NCBI RefSeq assembly: GCF_009600315.1 | Contig: NZ_WIWC01000015.1 | Span: forward strand, 1 to 64,000 | Direction of reading: 5' to 3' | From: Pseudomonas helleri | GTDB lineage: Bacteria > Pseudomonadota > Gammaproteobacteria > Pseudomonadales > Pseudomonadaceae | Length of the DNA stretch: 64,000 nt | Shown: positions 48,137 through 57,706 of the stretch, one piece after another | Layout: each line of letters opens with the position of its first letter | Numbering within the stretch: position 1 is the stretch's first letter | Position numbers and translations under genes: made by a program | The notes under the pieces: model-generated | What the model was told of the DNA's origin: nothing | The model's input: the letters and a program-made list of their open reading frames with translations, nothing else | Databases searched by the model: none

Positions 48137-49143
48137 TGAATCGCCACTTCCCCTTGCTGCTGACGGGGCTCGGCATCGTATTGCTGGTGTCGTGCGTTGT
48201 TTCGCTGGGCTTTGGCCCGGCCCGGATTCCGGTGGACGTGGTGTGGCACATTTTGCTGAACAAATTGTTCGGCATCGGCGAAGCGAACTGGAGCGCGGGG
48301 CAGGAACATATTGTGTGGCTGATCCGCGTGCCGCGCATGTTGCTCGGTGCCTTGGTCGGTGCAGGGCTGGCGTTGATTGGCGCAGTGCTGCAAGCCGTGA
48401 CCCGCAATCCGTTGGCTGACCCGCATCTGCTGGGTGTTACCAGCGGCGCCACGTTGGGCGCGGTGATTGTGGTGCTGTATGTGGGCGAAATTGTCGGCTT
48501 GCTGACCTTGCCGATTGCCGCCTTTATCGGTGCGTTATTAAGCATGGTGCTGGTACTGACCATCGCCAACCGCCAAGGCCGACTGGACAGCGACCGGCTG
48601 TTGTTATGTGGCGTAGCAGTGTCTTTCGTGATGATGGCCGTGGCCAATACGCTGCTGTTTCTGGGCGATCATCGCGCCAGTTCCGCCGTACTGTTCTGGA
48701 TGCTCGGCGGGCTGGGGCTGGCACGCTGGGAATTGCTGGCCATCCCCAGCGCCAGCGTGCTGTTGGGGCTGATGTTACTGCTGGGTATGGCCCGCCCGTT
48801 GAACGCCCTGATGGCGGGCGAACAGACCGCCGTCACCCTCGGGCTGAACGCGCGCAATGTACGGTTGAAAGTGTTTTTGATCGCCTCACTGATGACCGGC
48901 GTGCTGGTGGCCATCAGTGGTTCAATTGGTTTCGTCGGGCTAATGATCCCGCATATCGCTCGCCGCCTTGTGGGCGCTGAACACCGGCGTTTGTTGCCCG
49001 TGTCCGCCCTGCTCGGCAGTGTGTTTCTGGTGTGGGTTGATGTCGCCGCCCGCACCTTGATCGCCCCCGAAGACTTGCCCATCGGCGTGGCAACCGCGGC
49101 GATTGGCGGGTTGTTTTTTATTGGTTTGATGCGCAAACGTTAA
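48133..49143 (+). CDS. FecCD-family ABC transporter permease
   Basis: The 336-residue permease has about nine to ten helices with the family motifs RVPRMLLGALVGAGLALIGA, TRNPLADPHLLGVTSGATLG and GSIGFVGLMIPHIARRLVG, followed by DEDLP-like APEDLPIGVATAAIGGLFF. It ends the receptor-ABC unit. Its TAA shares the sequence TTAA with the stop codon of the convergent repeat-protein gene. Confidence 0.93.
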   Translation: MMNRHFPLLLTGLGIVLLVSCVVSLGFGPARIPVDVVWHILLNKLFGIGEANWSAGQEHIVWLIRVPRMLLGALVGAGLALIGAVLQAVTRNPLADPHLLGVTSGATLGAVIVVLYVGEIVGLLTLPIAAFIGALLSMVLVLTIANRQGRLDSDRLLLCGVAVSFVMMAVANTLLFLGDHRASSAVLFWMLGGLGLARWELLAIPSASVLLGLMLLLGMARPLNALMAGEQTAVTLGLNARNVRLKVFLIASLMTGVLVAISGSIGFVGLMIPHIARRLVGAEHRRLLPVSALLGSVFLVWVDVAARTLIAPEDLPIGVATAAIGGLFFIGLMRKR

Positions 49144-52100
49144 AGCTCGTCTTTATTCTTTCCCGTCGAAGACCGTGCCCACGGCAGCACGAGGCTGACC
49201 TTGGCAGACTCAGTGGTCTTCCAGTTTGCAGTCACCCATCCCACTCGCGACCAGTTTTCGCTGGGGCTTACGACGATCAACTCCCCCGCCTTGAGTAATT
49301 TGGCGACATACTGGTTTTCAGTTTCAAGACCTTTATCGACCCACTCCTGATTCAAGTATTGGTTTTCCCAATAGTCATACCCCAGAACCAACTGACAAAG
49401 GTCGTCTTCGGCTTGTCCGCCGTGGCGCACGTATTTCAACAATGACCCATCATTGCCTGCCGCATAGGCAACGTTGACGGCAAACTCCAGGCGAGGAAGA
49501 CTTTTGGTCATAAAGCAAATGTCCACCGGCCAAAACACATGATCGACCCAGTTGATCTGGCCGGGTCTGACCACACTGGGCCTCACAGGTTGATGGGCAT
49601 AATAAACAGCAACTGGACCATAACCCGACGGCAAGGCGGGTAACGGCCGAGACCGGCCAGAACTACGTTCAAACAGCGCGTTGAGGAAAATAGTGTCCTG
49701 AGCATTCGCCGGAGCGCCGTTAGTTTCAGGCTCCTGCGGCACGTATAGCATCTGCGCGGATGAATACAATATAGCGCCCACAACATGATGCGCATGGGGG
49801 CGGCGCAATAGGCGGTTGCTGTAAAGCGCCGCATCATCGATATGACTGAACACTGGCCCCAGCGCCGGCACAGTCGCACCGGGGCGATTGCTCATGGCGA
49901 CATCCATGGCAAAGGGCCGCCAGCCAGAAGTCACAAGCCCCAGCGTCGCCCATATGGGGTTGGACAACAGCACTTCCAAATATCCGCTGCTGGCTACCTT
50001 GCGCACGTAATCCGGGGTGCGCAGTTTATTGCTGTTCAACAAGGTAAGCATCGACTCATTTGGTCCAAACCCACTGTCCAGATCAAGCACCGCGTTCAAG
50101 TTAACGGCCTTGTAACTGAGCAATGCGCCGTTGCGGGTTGATAGATACATCGTCGGATAATCCAGCCGCCCGACGGTCAGATCACGCACCGAACTTGAAA
50201 GCACCGCAAGGTTGACCAAATCGGCCGGAGCAATAAAATCCGCAAACACGTCATCGGACACCCGCTCAACCGGATTTTGCGGCGTAGCCATATATACCGA
50301 ATCACAGGTAAAACCGGCAGGCAGACTGTACGCCTGAGAACCAAAAGGACGAGGGAAAACATCGCTTAGAAATGCTTTCCTGGTACGTAGAGGCTCTGTG
50401 GCGATGAACTGCTCTGCGCTTTGGCTTTTGAGGATGACCCCAAACTGTGTGTGTCCACGGCTGCCCATCCGCCCATGGACATAGCGCACCGCATCTTTCG
50501 CCTGGCTAAACACCGGGCTCAAGGCCGGTTGCAGGGTGAGCCTGTCCCTTGCGACCGGAGCTTTGGCCGGCACCCATTCGGTCGTTACCTTGCCACGCTC
50601 CCCCCATAAGCGGCTGGCTACCACTACGTGCAATTCGCCTGCCCGCGCCACCTGTGCGATGAATTGACTCGGCTTAAGCGAATTGTTGCGCAGCTTTATC
50701 TGACTGGAATTGTTGCACACCTGCTCAGGGTGAGCGGCGGGCGGCGCGAGACGCTCCAAGAATCGGGTTTCAAGGTCAGAGCCACTGGGTATGTACTTGA
50801 GCAGTGCACCGTCCTGCGCCGAAAAGTACCGCACCTTGCCTCGGCGATCCAAAATAGCGCTGCGCAGCTCATGGGGTGCAAACAGTGTGCGGCTCAATTG
50901 CTCCTCATCGGCCTTGCGCCAGAGCTGTTGAGGCCTGATACGACGCGTGTGGTAAACCCCTGCCACTACACAGCCATAAGGGATAAACGATGACTGCTCG
51001 GGTGGAAACACCACGGCCGGATCAAAGGTTTCAGTGCGCATGGCTATGGGCTCGGTAACCACGAACAGATTGTCTTGCCGCTTGAGGACCAACCCTCCGT
51101 AGGTGAAGTCCACGCGCCGGGCAATCTGCTCATGGGCATAACGCACGGCATCGTCCATCGCAGTAAAAACAGGGCTCAAGGTGCGCCTCATAAAACCGTC
51201 AAAGGGCTGCCAGCCAGACCCGATCTGACCTTCTTTCCCCCAGACTTCACTGCCATGCACCACGCTCAGTTCACCGGTGTGGGCCAAGGCGTGGACCAAG
51301 GACTCGATCCTTTCAATTCCCATCAACACATTACGCAGCAAGGCGATACCGTCACCCTCACGTGCGGGTAACTTGGCAAACAGGGATTTCTCAACCGGCG
51401 AGGACTTGGACACGTACTTCAACAGCGCTCCGTCCCGGGCCAGAATATACAGTGGCAACGCCGTAATACTGCCTGCTGTAGCCAGTTCCCTGGCTTTCAG
51501 AATGCCGTTGTCCAGCGCATCGATGTGCAGAAAGTTTTTGTACACCGACGGCTGATCGGTCGGGATCAATGAAGGGTTCCGATATTCTGCATCAGCGGCG
51601 TATAACGCAAAAATGGCAAACCCCGACGGTAGTTCAGCTTGGCCGTTACTGTCTAAAGGGAAAGCTCGTGCCACGTTAAAATCCATCTCCCCGGTTACCG
51701 GCTGCGAAACGATAAATACCTGACGCGTGGTGCTTTTTAAAATAAAACCATAATGCTGTTCGGTAACGGCCTCAGAACGCAATCTGGCGTACTCGAGCGC
51801 CAGTGGTTCGCTGTCCAGCAGTGGCCCACAAGCAGGGCGCTGAACAGTCATGTGCTCGACGACATCTGCCCTGCGGTAGGTTGTAAAGAATTCCGGGGCT
51901 AGCTTGCCAACAGTCCCTTTCCAGATGTCAGCCGACTGAACAATATTGACCTGCAGCGTGGCCACAACCTGTTTGAGGAACTGAATCATCTCTGCAAGCA
52001 GTTCGTGGTCTTCCTGGGCATGCGCGAGGAAATCATAAAGCTGGCTTTCTCCCGCTGTCGCGCGGGTTTCAACCTTGAGTAAAGAGCCATTGAACCCTGA

Positions 52101-52547
52101 CAAATAATGGACCGAAGTGAAGCTGGCCATGGTCAACACGGCCTGGATATCTTCGGGCAGGAAAAAGTTGGCCAGGAAAAGCACTTCGTCATTGGTTACC
52201 CCCATAAAAGACTTTTGCTCAGTTGCCAAATGATGTTGGCGGGAGTTGTAGAAGCCCTGACAGGTATATCCCTGCGGTTGAATGAGCTGACCGCTTGCAT
52301 TGCTTGAAATGAATTGAGTGACTTTGAACTTTTTACCGACCACTTTTTCAGGTCGTGAAGCGAAATAGCGGCCTTCGGCATTTTTCAGAATCACCCCGGC
52401 GTACTCGCAATCACGGTGATCGCCTATGAGCTCATGGGCAAATCGGGCCGCGTCATCGGCGCTGACAAAAGGGGGACTCAACGTCGGCAGGCGACCAATG
52501 ATATTGGCGGGAAATGATAATTTCGGAATTTCATAAGCAGGTTCCAT
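49140..52547 (-). CDS. five-repeat DUF4329-like protein ending in KDEL
   Basis: The 1,135-residue protein is built of five tandem repeats starting near residues 23, 241, 457, 676 and 896, a period of about 218. Each starts like LSPVFTAMDDAVRYAHEQI, followed by YGGLVLKRQDNLFVVTEP, resembling DUF4329. Each continues to a DGALLKY element and closes with AGELHVV...LWGERGKVTTEW. The first is the most diverged at its end, and the second at its start. The last four residues are K-D-E-L, identical to the eukaryotic ER-retention signal. No Sec signal or membrane segment is seen. The start at 52547 (MEPAYEIPKL) is tentative, as AAGGA lies 11 bases away. It is more AT-rich than urtA beside it. Function unknown; toxin-like by architecture. 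Confidence 0.8.
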   Translation of the reverse strand: MEPAYEIPKLSFPANIIGRLPTLSPPFVSADDAARFAHELIGDHRDCEYAGVILKNAEGRYFASRPEKVVGKKFKVTQFISSNASGQLIQPQGYTCQGFYNSRQHHLATEQKSFMGVTNDEVLFLANFFLPEDIQAVLTMASFTSVHYLSGFNGSLLKVETRATAGESQLYDFLAHAQEDHELLAEMIQFLKQVVATLQVNIVQSADIWKGTVGKLAPEFFTTYRRADVVEHMTVQRPACGPLLDSEPLALEYARLRSEAVTEQHYGFILKSTTRQVFIVSQPVTGEMDFNVARAFPLDSNGQAELPSGFAIFALYAADAEYRNPSLIPTDQPSVYKNFLHIDALDNGILKARELATAGSITALPLYILARDGALLKYVSKSSPVEKSLFAKLPAREGDGIALLRNVLMGIERIESLVHALAHTGELSVVHGSEVWGKEGQIGSGWQPFDGFMRRTLSPVFTAMDDAVRYAHEQIARRVDFTYGGLVLKRQDNLFVVTEPIAMRTETFDPAVVFPPEQSSFIPYGCVVAGVYHTRRIRPQQLWRKADEEQLSRTLFAPHELRSAILDRRGKVRYFSAQDGALLKYIPSGSDLETRFLERLAPPAAHPEQVCNNSSQIKLRNNSLKPSQFIAQVARAGELHVVVASRLWGERGKVTTEWVPAKAPVARDRLTLQPALSPVFSQAKDAVRYVHGRMGSRGHTQFGVILKSQSAEQFIATEPLRTRKAFLSDVFPRPFGSQAYSLPAGFTCDSVYMATPQNPVERVSDDVFADFIAPADLVNLAVLSSSVRDLTVGRLDYPTMYLSTRNGALLSYKAVNLNAVLDLDSGFGPNESMLTLLNSNKLRTPDYVRKVASSGYLEVLLSNPIWATLGLVTSGWRPFAMDVAMSNRPGATVPALGPVFSHIDDAALYSNRLLRRPHAHHVVGAILYSSAQMLYVPQEPETNGAPANAQDTIFLNALFERSSGRSRPLPALPSGYGPVAVYYAHQPVRPSVVRPGQINWVDHVFWPVDICFMTKSLPRLEFAVNVAYAAGNDGSLLKYVRHGGQAEDDLCQLVLGYDYWENQYLNQEWVDKGLETENQYVAKLLKAGELIVVSPSENWSRVGWVTANWKTTESAKVSLVLPWARSSTGKNKDEL

Positions 52548-52765
52548 AAACAGGCGATTCCTTGATTGGGTCTGATCTGCATGTGCACGATTGACTGCAA
52601 TCTTTGGCCTTACTACCAACCTTCAGGTGTTAATTAATTAACCACTGTGCGACCAGCACCAAAGCAGCGCACGCCGGCGCACCGAATCCCACGTAAGCGC
52701 CAAATGAGTGCGCAGGAATGCCCACTCTTCGCGCAAACACACGCGCCAGAGCCTTTTTTGAATCC

Positions 52766-52781
52766 CGGCACAGCCTTTGCA
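52766..52781 (+). promoter_or_regulatory. sigma-54 promoter of urtA
   Basis: CGGCACAGCCTTTGCA matches the -24/-12 consensus TGGCAC-N5-TTGCA except for the first base. The GG (52767) and GC (52779) are exactly 12 bp apart. Transcription would start near 52792, leaving a leader of about 50 bases before urtA. This suggests control by NtrC in nitrogen limitation, usual for urea uptake genes. Confidence 0.75.
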
Positions 52782-52840
52782 AAAGTCACTGCATCGTCCG
52801 TATCTGCAACTGATAACAATCACGTCCTGGAGACCGCACC

Positions 52841-54106
52841 ATGAAGCGTCGTAGCTTGCTCAAGGCTTTCACACTCTCTGCCTCCATCGCCGCCATGGGC
52901 CTGACCTGGACGGTGCAAGCCGCCGAAACCATCAAGGTCGGGATTCTGCACTCGTTGTCCGGGACGATGGCGATTTCCGAAACGTCGCTTAAAGACATGG
53001 CGCTGATGACCATTGACGAGATCAATGCCAAAGGCGGGATCAACGGCAAAATGCTCGAAGCGGTGGTCGTCGACCCGGCATCCAACTGGCCGCTGTTTGC
53101 AGAAAAGGGCCGCCAGTTGCTGACGCAGGACAAGGTCGCCGTGGTGTTCGGTTGCTGGACTTCGGTGTCGCGTAAATCAGTATTGCCAGTGTTCGAAGAA
53201 CTCAACGGTTTGTTGTTCTACCCCGTGCAATACGAAGGCGAAGAAATGTCGCCTAACGTGTTCTACACCGGCGCCGCGCCGAACCAGCAAGCGATCCCGG
53301 CGGTTGAGTATTTGATGAGCGAAGACGGCGGCAGCGCCAAGCGTTTTGTGTTGTTGGGCACCGACTACGTATACCCGCGCACTACCAATAAAATCCTGCG
53401 TGCGTTCCTGCATTCCAAAGGCGTGGCCGACAAGGACATCGAAGAGGTCTACACGCCGTTTGGTCACAGCGATTACCAGACCATCGTCTCCAACATCAAA
53501 AAATTCTCGGCCGGTGGCAAAACGGCGGTGATCTCCACCGTCAACGGCGACTCCAACGTGCCGTTCTATAAAGAGCTGGCGAATCAGGGGTTGAAGGCCA
53601 CTGACGTGCCGGTAATTGCCTTCTCGGTGGGCGAAGAAGAACTGCGCGGCATCGACACAAAGCCGTTGGTGGGCAACCTCGCGGCGTGGAACTACTTCCA
53701 GTCGGTGGAAAACCCGGTCAACAAGAAGTTCGTGGATGACTGGAAAGCTTATGCCAAGGCCCACAACCTGCCGGGTGCCGACAAAGCCGTGACCAACGAC
53801 CCGATGGAAGCCACCTACGTGGGCATTCATATGTGGGCGCAGGCAGCAGAAAAAGCTAAATCGACTGATGTGGACAAAGTACGCGAAGCCATGGCCGGGC
53901 AGACGTTTGCGGCACCTTCGGGCTACACCCTGACCATGGACAAGACCAACCATCACCTGCACAAGCCTGTGATGATTGGCGAGATTCAGGATGACGGTCA
54001 GTTCAACGTGGTGTGGCAGACCCAGGAGCCGATCCGCGCTCAGCCGTGGAGCCCGTACATTCCGGGCAACGACAAAAAGCCGGATCACGCGGTGAAGAGT
54101 AACTAA
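52841..54106 (+). CDS. urtA: urea ABC transporter substrate-binding protein
   Basis: The 421-residue periplasmic protein binds urea for the UrtABCDE importer. A twin-arginine-like start (MKRRSLLKAF) is followed by a hydrophobic leader ending TVQA. The mature part has IKVGILHSLSGTMAISET and GGKTAVISTVNGDSNVPFY, typical of UrtA within the branched-chain amino acid-type binding proteins. GGAG precedes the ATG. A sigma-54 promoter lies about 60-75 bp upstream. It heads the urt-ure block. Confidence 0.96.
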   Translation: MKRRSLLKAFTLSASIAAMGLTWTVQAAETIKVGILHSLSGTMAISETSLKDMALMTIDEINAKGGINGKMLEAVVVDPASNWPLFAEKGRQLLTQDKVAVVFGCWTSVSRKSVLPVFEELNGLLFYPVQYEGEEMSPNVFYTGAAPNQQAIPAVEYLMSEDGGSAKRFVLLGTDYVYPRTTNKILRAFLHSKGVADKDIEEVYTPFGHSDYQTIVSNIKKFSAGGKTAVISTVNGDSNVPFYKELANQGLKATDVPVIAFSVGEEELRGIDTKPLVGNLAAWNYFQSVENPVNKKFVDDWKAYAKAHNLPGADKAVTNDPMEATYVGIHMWAQAAEKAKSTDVDKVREAMAGQTFAAPSGYTLTMDKTNHHLHKPVMIGEIQDDGQFNVVWQTQEPIRAQPWSPYIPGNDKKPDHAVKSN

Positions 54107-54117
54107 GGCTGTTAAGA

Positions 54118-54223
54118 GCCCCTCACCCTAGCCCTCTCCCGGAGGGAGAGGGGACTGATCGATGGCGTTGCGCAGATTTGCTTTTTAGTCCCCTCTCCCT
54201 CTGGGAGAGGGTTAGGGTGAGGG
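54118..54223. repeat. CCCTC-hairpin extragenic repeat, full copy
   Basis: GCCCCTCACCCTAGCCCTCTCC opening arm, hairpin, spacer GATCGATGGCGTTGCGCAGA, second hairpin, then GGGTTAGGGTGAGGGC. The spacer is nearly the same as in the truncated copy at 77-136. It separates urtA from urtB and may reduce read-through, giving more binding protein than permease. Confidence 0.85.
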
Positions 54224-54267
54224 CCAGCGCCCTGAAGATCGACCACCTGCCAAACAGGGAATAAGCC

Positions 54268-55770
54268 ATGCCCACTGCCCTTTACCGCCTGATCCTCGGC
54301 TGCCTGCTGTTGCTGCCCTTGGTCGCCAACGCCGATGACGCCAGCGACTTCGCAGCGGCGAATAATTCCGCACAAGCTCAGCTTCTCGAAAGTTGGGCTG
54401 CACACCCCACGCCCACCCGTGTGGAGTTGATCAATAGCCTGCAGCAAGGCCAGATTATCGTTGACGGTCAAACCAAAACAGTGCGCCTGAACAACCGTTT
54501 ACGCGGCTTGATCGACACCGCGCTGGCCAGCCATCAACTGCTGGCGGCCGACCCTAAACTGCGCCTGAGCGCAGCGCAGCAATTGCAGAAATCCGCCAAA
54601 CCGGCGCAACTCAACTTTCTCGACCAGCAACTGGCTGCTGAACACGACAGCGATGTGCACAGCGCATTAAGCCTGGCGCTGGCCAACCTGCAACTGGTCG
54701 ACCCCGACCCGGCAGTCCGCCTCGCCGCTGTCCGCCTGTTAGGTGAAACCGGCGAACCGCTGGCCCGCACCCGCCTCGAAAACCTGCTGCAACCCGGCGT
54801 CGAAACCGATGCCACGGTACACACCGCCGCAGAAACCAGCCTGGCGCAAGTCAAACGCAAACTGCTGATCGGTGACTTGCTGGGGCAAGCCTTCAGCGGT
54901 TTGTCACTCGGCTCAATTCTGCTGCTCGCGGCACTCGGACTGGCCATCACCTTCGGCCTGCTCGGCGTGATCAACATGGCCCACGGTGAAATGCTCATGC
55001 TGGGCGCCTACTCCACCTATTGCGTGCAGTTGTTGTTCCAGCGCTTCGCCCCCGGCGCCATCGAGTTTTATCCGCTGCTGGCGCTGCCGGTAGCGTTCTT
55101 CGTCACCGCCGCTGTTGGCATGTTGCTGGAGCGCACAATCATTCGCCATCTCTACGGTCGCCCACTGGAAACCCTGCTGGCGACCTGGGGCATCAGCCTG
55201 ATTTTGATCCAGTTGGTGCGTGTGCTGTTCGGCGCGCAAAACGTCGAAGTGGCCAACCCGGTCTGGCTGTCGGGCGGGCTGCAAGTGCTGCCCAATCTGG
55301 TACTGCCGTATAACCGCTTGGTGATCATTGTGTTCGCGCTGGCCGTAGTCGCACTCACCTGGCTGCTGCTGAACAAGACCCGTCTGGGCCTCAACGTTCG
55401 CGCGGTCACGCAAAATCGCAATATGGCCGCCTGCTGCGGTGTGCCCACCGGGCGTGTGGACATGCTCGCTTTTGGCCTGGGTTCAGGGATTGCCGGGCTT
55501 GGCGGCGTGGCCTTGAGTCAAGTCGGCAACGTCGGACCGGAGCTGGGCCAGGGCTACATCATCGACTCCTTCCTCGTGGTCGTGCTGGGCGGCGTCGGTC
55601 AACTGGCCGGCACGGTCTACGCCGCTTTCGGGCTGGGCATTGCCAACAAGATTCTTGAACCGCAGATCGGCGCCGTGCTCGGCAAAATCCTGATCCTGGG
55701 GCTGATCATTCTGTTTATCCAGAAGCGTCCGCAAGGTCTCTTCGCGTTGAAAGGACGGGTGATCGACTGA
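54268..55770 (+). CDS. urtB: urea ABC transporter permease UrtB
   Basis: The 500-residue protein has a signal peptide (LILGCLLLLPLVANA). A periplasmic helical extension of about 180 residues (HEAT-like DPDPAVRLAAVRLLGETGE) is typical of UrtB and absent from LivH. A LivH-like permease follows with LGLAITFGLLGVINMAHGEM and GLGSGIAGLGGVALSQVGNV. With UrtC it forms the urea channel in the inner membrane. AGGGA is eight bases before the ATG. The stop overlaps urtC by one base. Confidence 0.96.
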   Translation: MPTALYRLILGCLLLLPLVANADDASDFAAANNSAQAQLLESWAAHPTPTRVELINSLQQGQIIVDGQTKTVRLNNRLRGLIDTALASHQLLAADPKLRLSAAQQLQKSAKPAQLNFLDQQLAAEHDSDVHSALSLALANLQLVDPDPAVRLAAVRLLGETGEPLARTRLENLLQPGVETDATVHTAAETSLAQVKRKLLIGDLLGQAFSGLSLGSILLLAALGLAITFGLLGVINMAHGEMLMLGAYSTYCVQLLFQRFAPGAIEFYPLLALPVAFFVTAAVGMLLERTIIRHLYGRPLETLLATWGISLILIQLVRVLFGAQNVEVANPVWLSGGLQVLPNLVLPYNRLVIIVFALAVVALTWLLLNKTRLGLNVRAVTQNRNMAACCGVPTGRVDMLAFGLGSGIAGLGGVALSQVGNVGPELGQGYIIDSFLVVVLGGVGQLAGTVYAAFGLGIANKILEPQIGAVLGKILILGLIILFIQKRPQGLFALKGRVID

Positions 55771-56849
55771 TGAATCAGCCTCTTATGCTCACTGCCACGC
55801 AAAAAGCCGGGCCCACACTCACCGCGCTGGTCGGCGGGCTTGTATTGCTGGTACTGCTGGCCATGCCGCTGCTCTCGCTGCTGCCCGCCGACAGCCCGTT
55901 TCAGATCTCGGCCTACACCTTGACGCTGGTGGGCAAAATCCTCTGTTACGCCATTGTCGCGCTGGCGCTGGATCTGGTCTGGGGCTACGCCGGGCTGTTG
56001 TCGCTGGGCCACGGCCTGTTCTTCGCGCTGGGCGGCTATGCCATGGGCATGTACCTCATGCGCCAAGCCTCGGGCGATGAACTGCCGGCCTTTATGACCT
56101 TCCTGTCGTGGACTGAATTGCCGTGGTACTGGGTCGGAACCGAGCACTTCTGGTGGGCGATGTGTCTGGTGGTGCTGGCGCCGGGCATGCTCGCACTGGT
56201 GTTCGGCTTTTTCGCCTTTCGCTCGCGGATCAAAGGCGTGTACTTCTCGATCATGACCCAGGCGCTGACCTTCGCCGGGATGTTGTTGTTCTTCCGCAAC
56301 GAAACCGGTTTTGGCGGCAACAACGGTTTCACCAACTTTCGCAGCATTCTGGGTTTTGGCATCACTGAACCCGGCACCCGCGCCGTACTGTTTTTTGCCA
56401 CCGTATTGTTGTTGGTCGCTAGCCTGTTTGTGGGCTGGCGGCTGGCACGCAGCAAGTTCGGTCGCGTGCTGACTGCGCTGCGCGATGCTGAAAACCGCCT
56501 GATGTTTTGCGGCTATGACCCACGCGGTTTCAAACTGTTTGTGTGGGTGTTGAGCGCGGTGCTGTGCGGTCTGGCCGGGGCGCTGTATGTGCCACAAGTG
56601 GGCATCATCAACCCCGGTGAAATGTCTCCGACCAACTCCATCGAAGCCGCCGTATGGGTGGCCTTGGGCGGGCGCGGTACTTTGATTGGGCCTTTGCTCG
56701 GTGCGGGCGTGGTCAACGGCATGAAAAGCTGGTTCACCGTAGCCTTCCCGGAATACTGGCTGTTCTTTCTCGGCGCGCTGTTTATCGTCGTGACCTTATA
56801 CCTGCCCAAAGGCGTGATTGGCCTGCTGAAAAAGAGAGGCGACCAATGA
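55770..56849 (+). CDS. urtC: urea ABC transporter permease UrtC
   Basis: The 359-residue LivM-type permease has about ten helices. Landmarks are IVALALDLVWGYAGLLSLGH, FFALGGYAMGMYLM and AVWVALGGRGTLIGPLLGAG. It pairs with UrtB. Its ATG overlaps the urtB TGA, and its own TGA overlaps the urtD ATG. Confidence 0.96.
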   Translation: MNQPLMLTATQKAGPTLTALVGGLVLLVLLAMPLLSLLPADSPFQISAYTLTLVGKILCYAIVALALDLVWGYAGLLSLGHGLFFALGGYAMGMYLMRQASGDELPAFMTFLSWTELPWYWVGTEHFWWAMCLVVLAPGMLALVFGFFAFRSRIKGVYFSIMTQALTFAGMLLFFRNETGFGGNNGFTNFRSILGFGITEPGTRAVLFFATVLLLVASLFVGWRLARSKFGRVLTALRDAENRLMFCGYDPRGFKLFVWVLSAVLCGLAGALYVPQVGIINPGEMSPTNSIEAAVWVALGGRGTLIGPLLGAGVVNGMKSWFTVAFPEYWLFFLGALFIVVTLYLPKGVIGLLKKRGDQ

Positions 56850-57694
56850 GAACTCCTGCAACGGCGGACTTTATGCTCGAACCTGTGCTGGACGCAGGCA
56901 GCAGCCGCGAGGCCATCGGCCTGGGGCAAGCTGCCGGGCCGGGTCTCAACACCCGCCACGGGACCATCCTGACGCTGGAGGGCATCAGCGTCAGCTTCGA
57001 TGGTTTCAAAGCGCTGAACAACCTCAACCTGTACATCGCCGTGGGCGAGTTGCGCTGCATCATCGGCCCCAATGGCGCGGGCAAGACCACGATGATGGAC
57101 GTGATCACCGGCAAAACCCGACCCAGCGAAGGTCAGGCGTGGTTTGGTGAAACCCTCGACTTGCGCCAGATGAGCGAAGTGCAGATTGCTCAGGCCGGGA
57201 TTGGACGCAAGTTTCAGAAACCCACCGTCTTTGAAGCCTTGAGCGTGTTTGAAAACCTTGAGCTGGCGCAAAAGACCGACAAATCGGTGTGGGCCAGCTT
57301 GCGCGCCAAATTGACCGGCGAGCAAACCGACCGCATTGGCGAAGTGCTCGACACCATCCGCCTGACCCACTCAGCGCATCGACCGGCGGGGCTGTTGTCC
57401 CACGGGCAAAAACAGTTTCTGGAAATCGGCATGTTGCTGGTCCAGGACCCGCAATTGTTGTTGCTCGATGAACCGGTCGCGGGCATGACCGATGCCGAAA
57501 CCGAATTCACTGCCGAACTGTTCAAAAGCCTGGCGGGCAAGCATTCGCTGATGGTGGTAGAGCACGACATGGGCTTCGTCGGCTCGATTGCCGACCACGT
57601 CACCGTGCTGCACCAAGGCAGCGTTTTGGCCGAAGGTTCGCTGGAGCAGGTGCAGGCGGATGAGCGGGTCATTGAGGTTTATCTGGGTCGTTGA
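56846..57694 (+). CDS. urtD: urea ABC transporter ATP-binding protein UrtD
   Basis: The 282-residue LivG-type ATPase has Walker A GPNGAGKTTMMDV, a signature region HGQKQFLEIGMLL (the LSGGQ motif is replaced by LLSHGQKQ, as usual in UrtD), Walker B LLLLDEPVAGMTD and H-loop VVEHDMGFV. An N-terminal extension of about 40 residues precedes the ATPase fold. The ATG at 56846 overlaps the urtC stop (ATGA), so the long upstream extension in frame is rejected. Confidence 0.95.
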   Translation: MRTPATADFMLEPVLDAGSSREAIGLGQAAGPGLNTRHGTILTLEGISVSFDGFKALNNLNLYIAVGELRCIIGPNGAGKTTMMDVITGKTRPSEGQAWFGETLDLRQMSEVQIAQAGIGRKFQKPTVFEALSVFENLELAQKTDKSVWASLRAKLTGEQTDRIGEVLDTIRLTHSAHRPAGLLSHGQKQFLEIGMLLVQDPQLLLLDEPVAGMTDAETEFTAELFKSLAGKHSLMVVEHDMGFVGSIADHVTVLHQGSVLAEGSLEQVQADERVIEVYLGR

Positions 57695-57706
57695 AGGAAT
57701 CCAACC

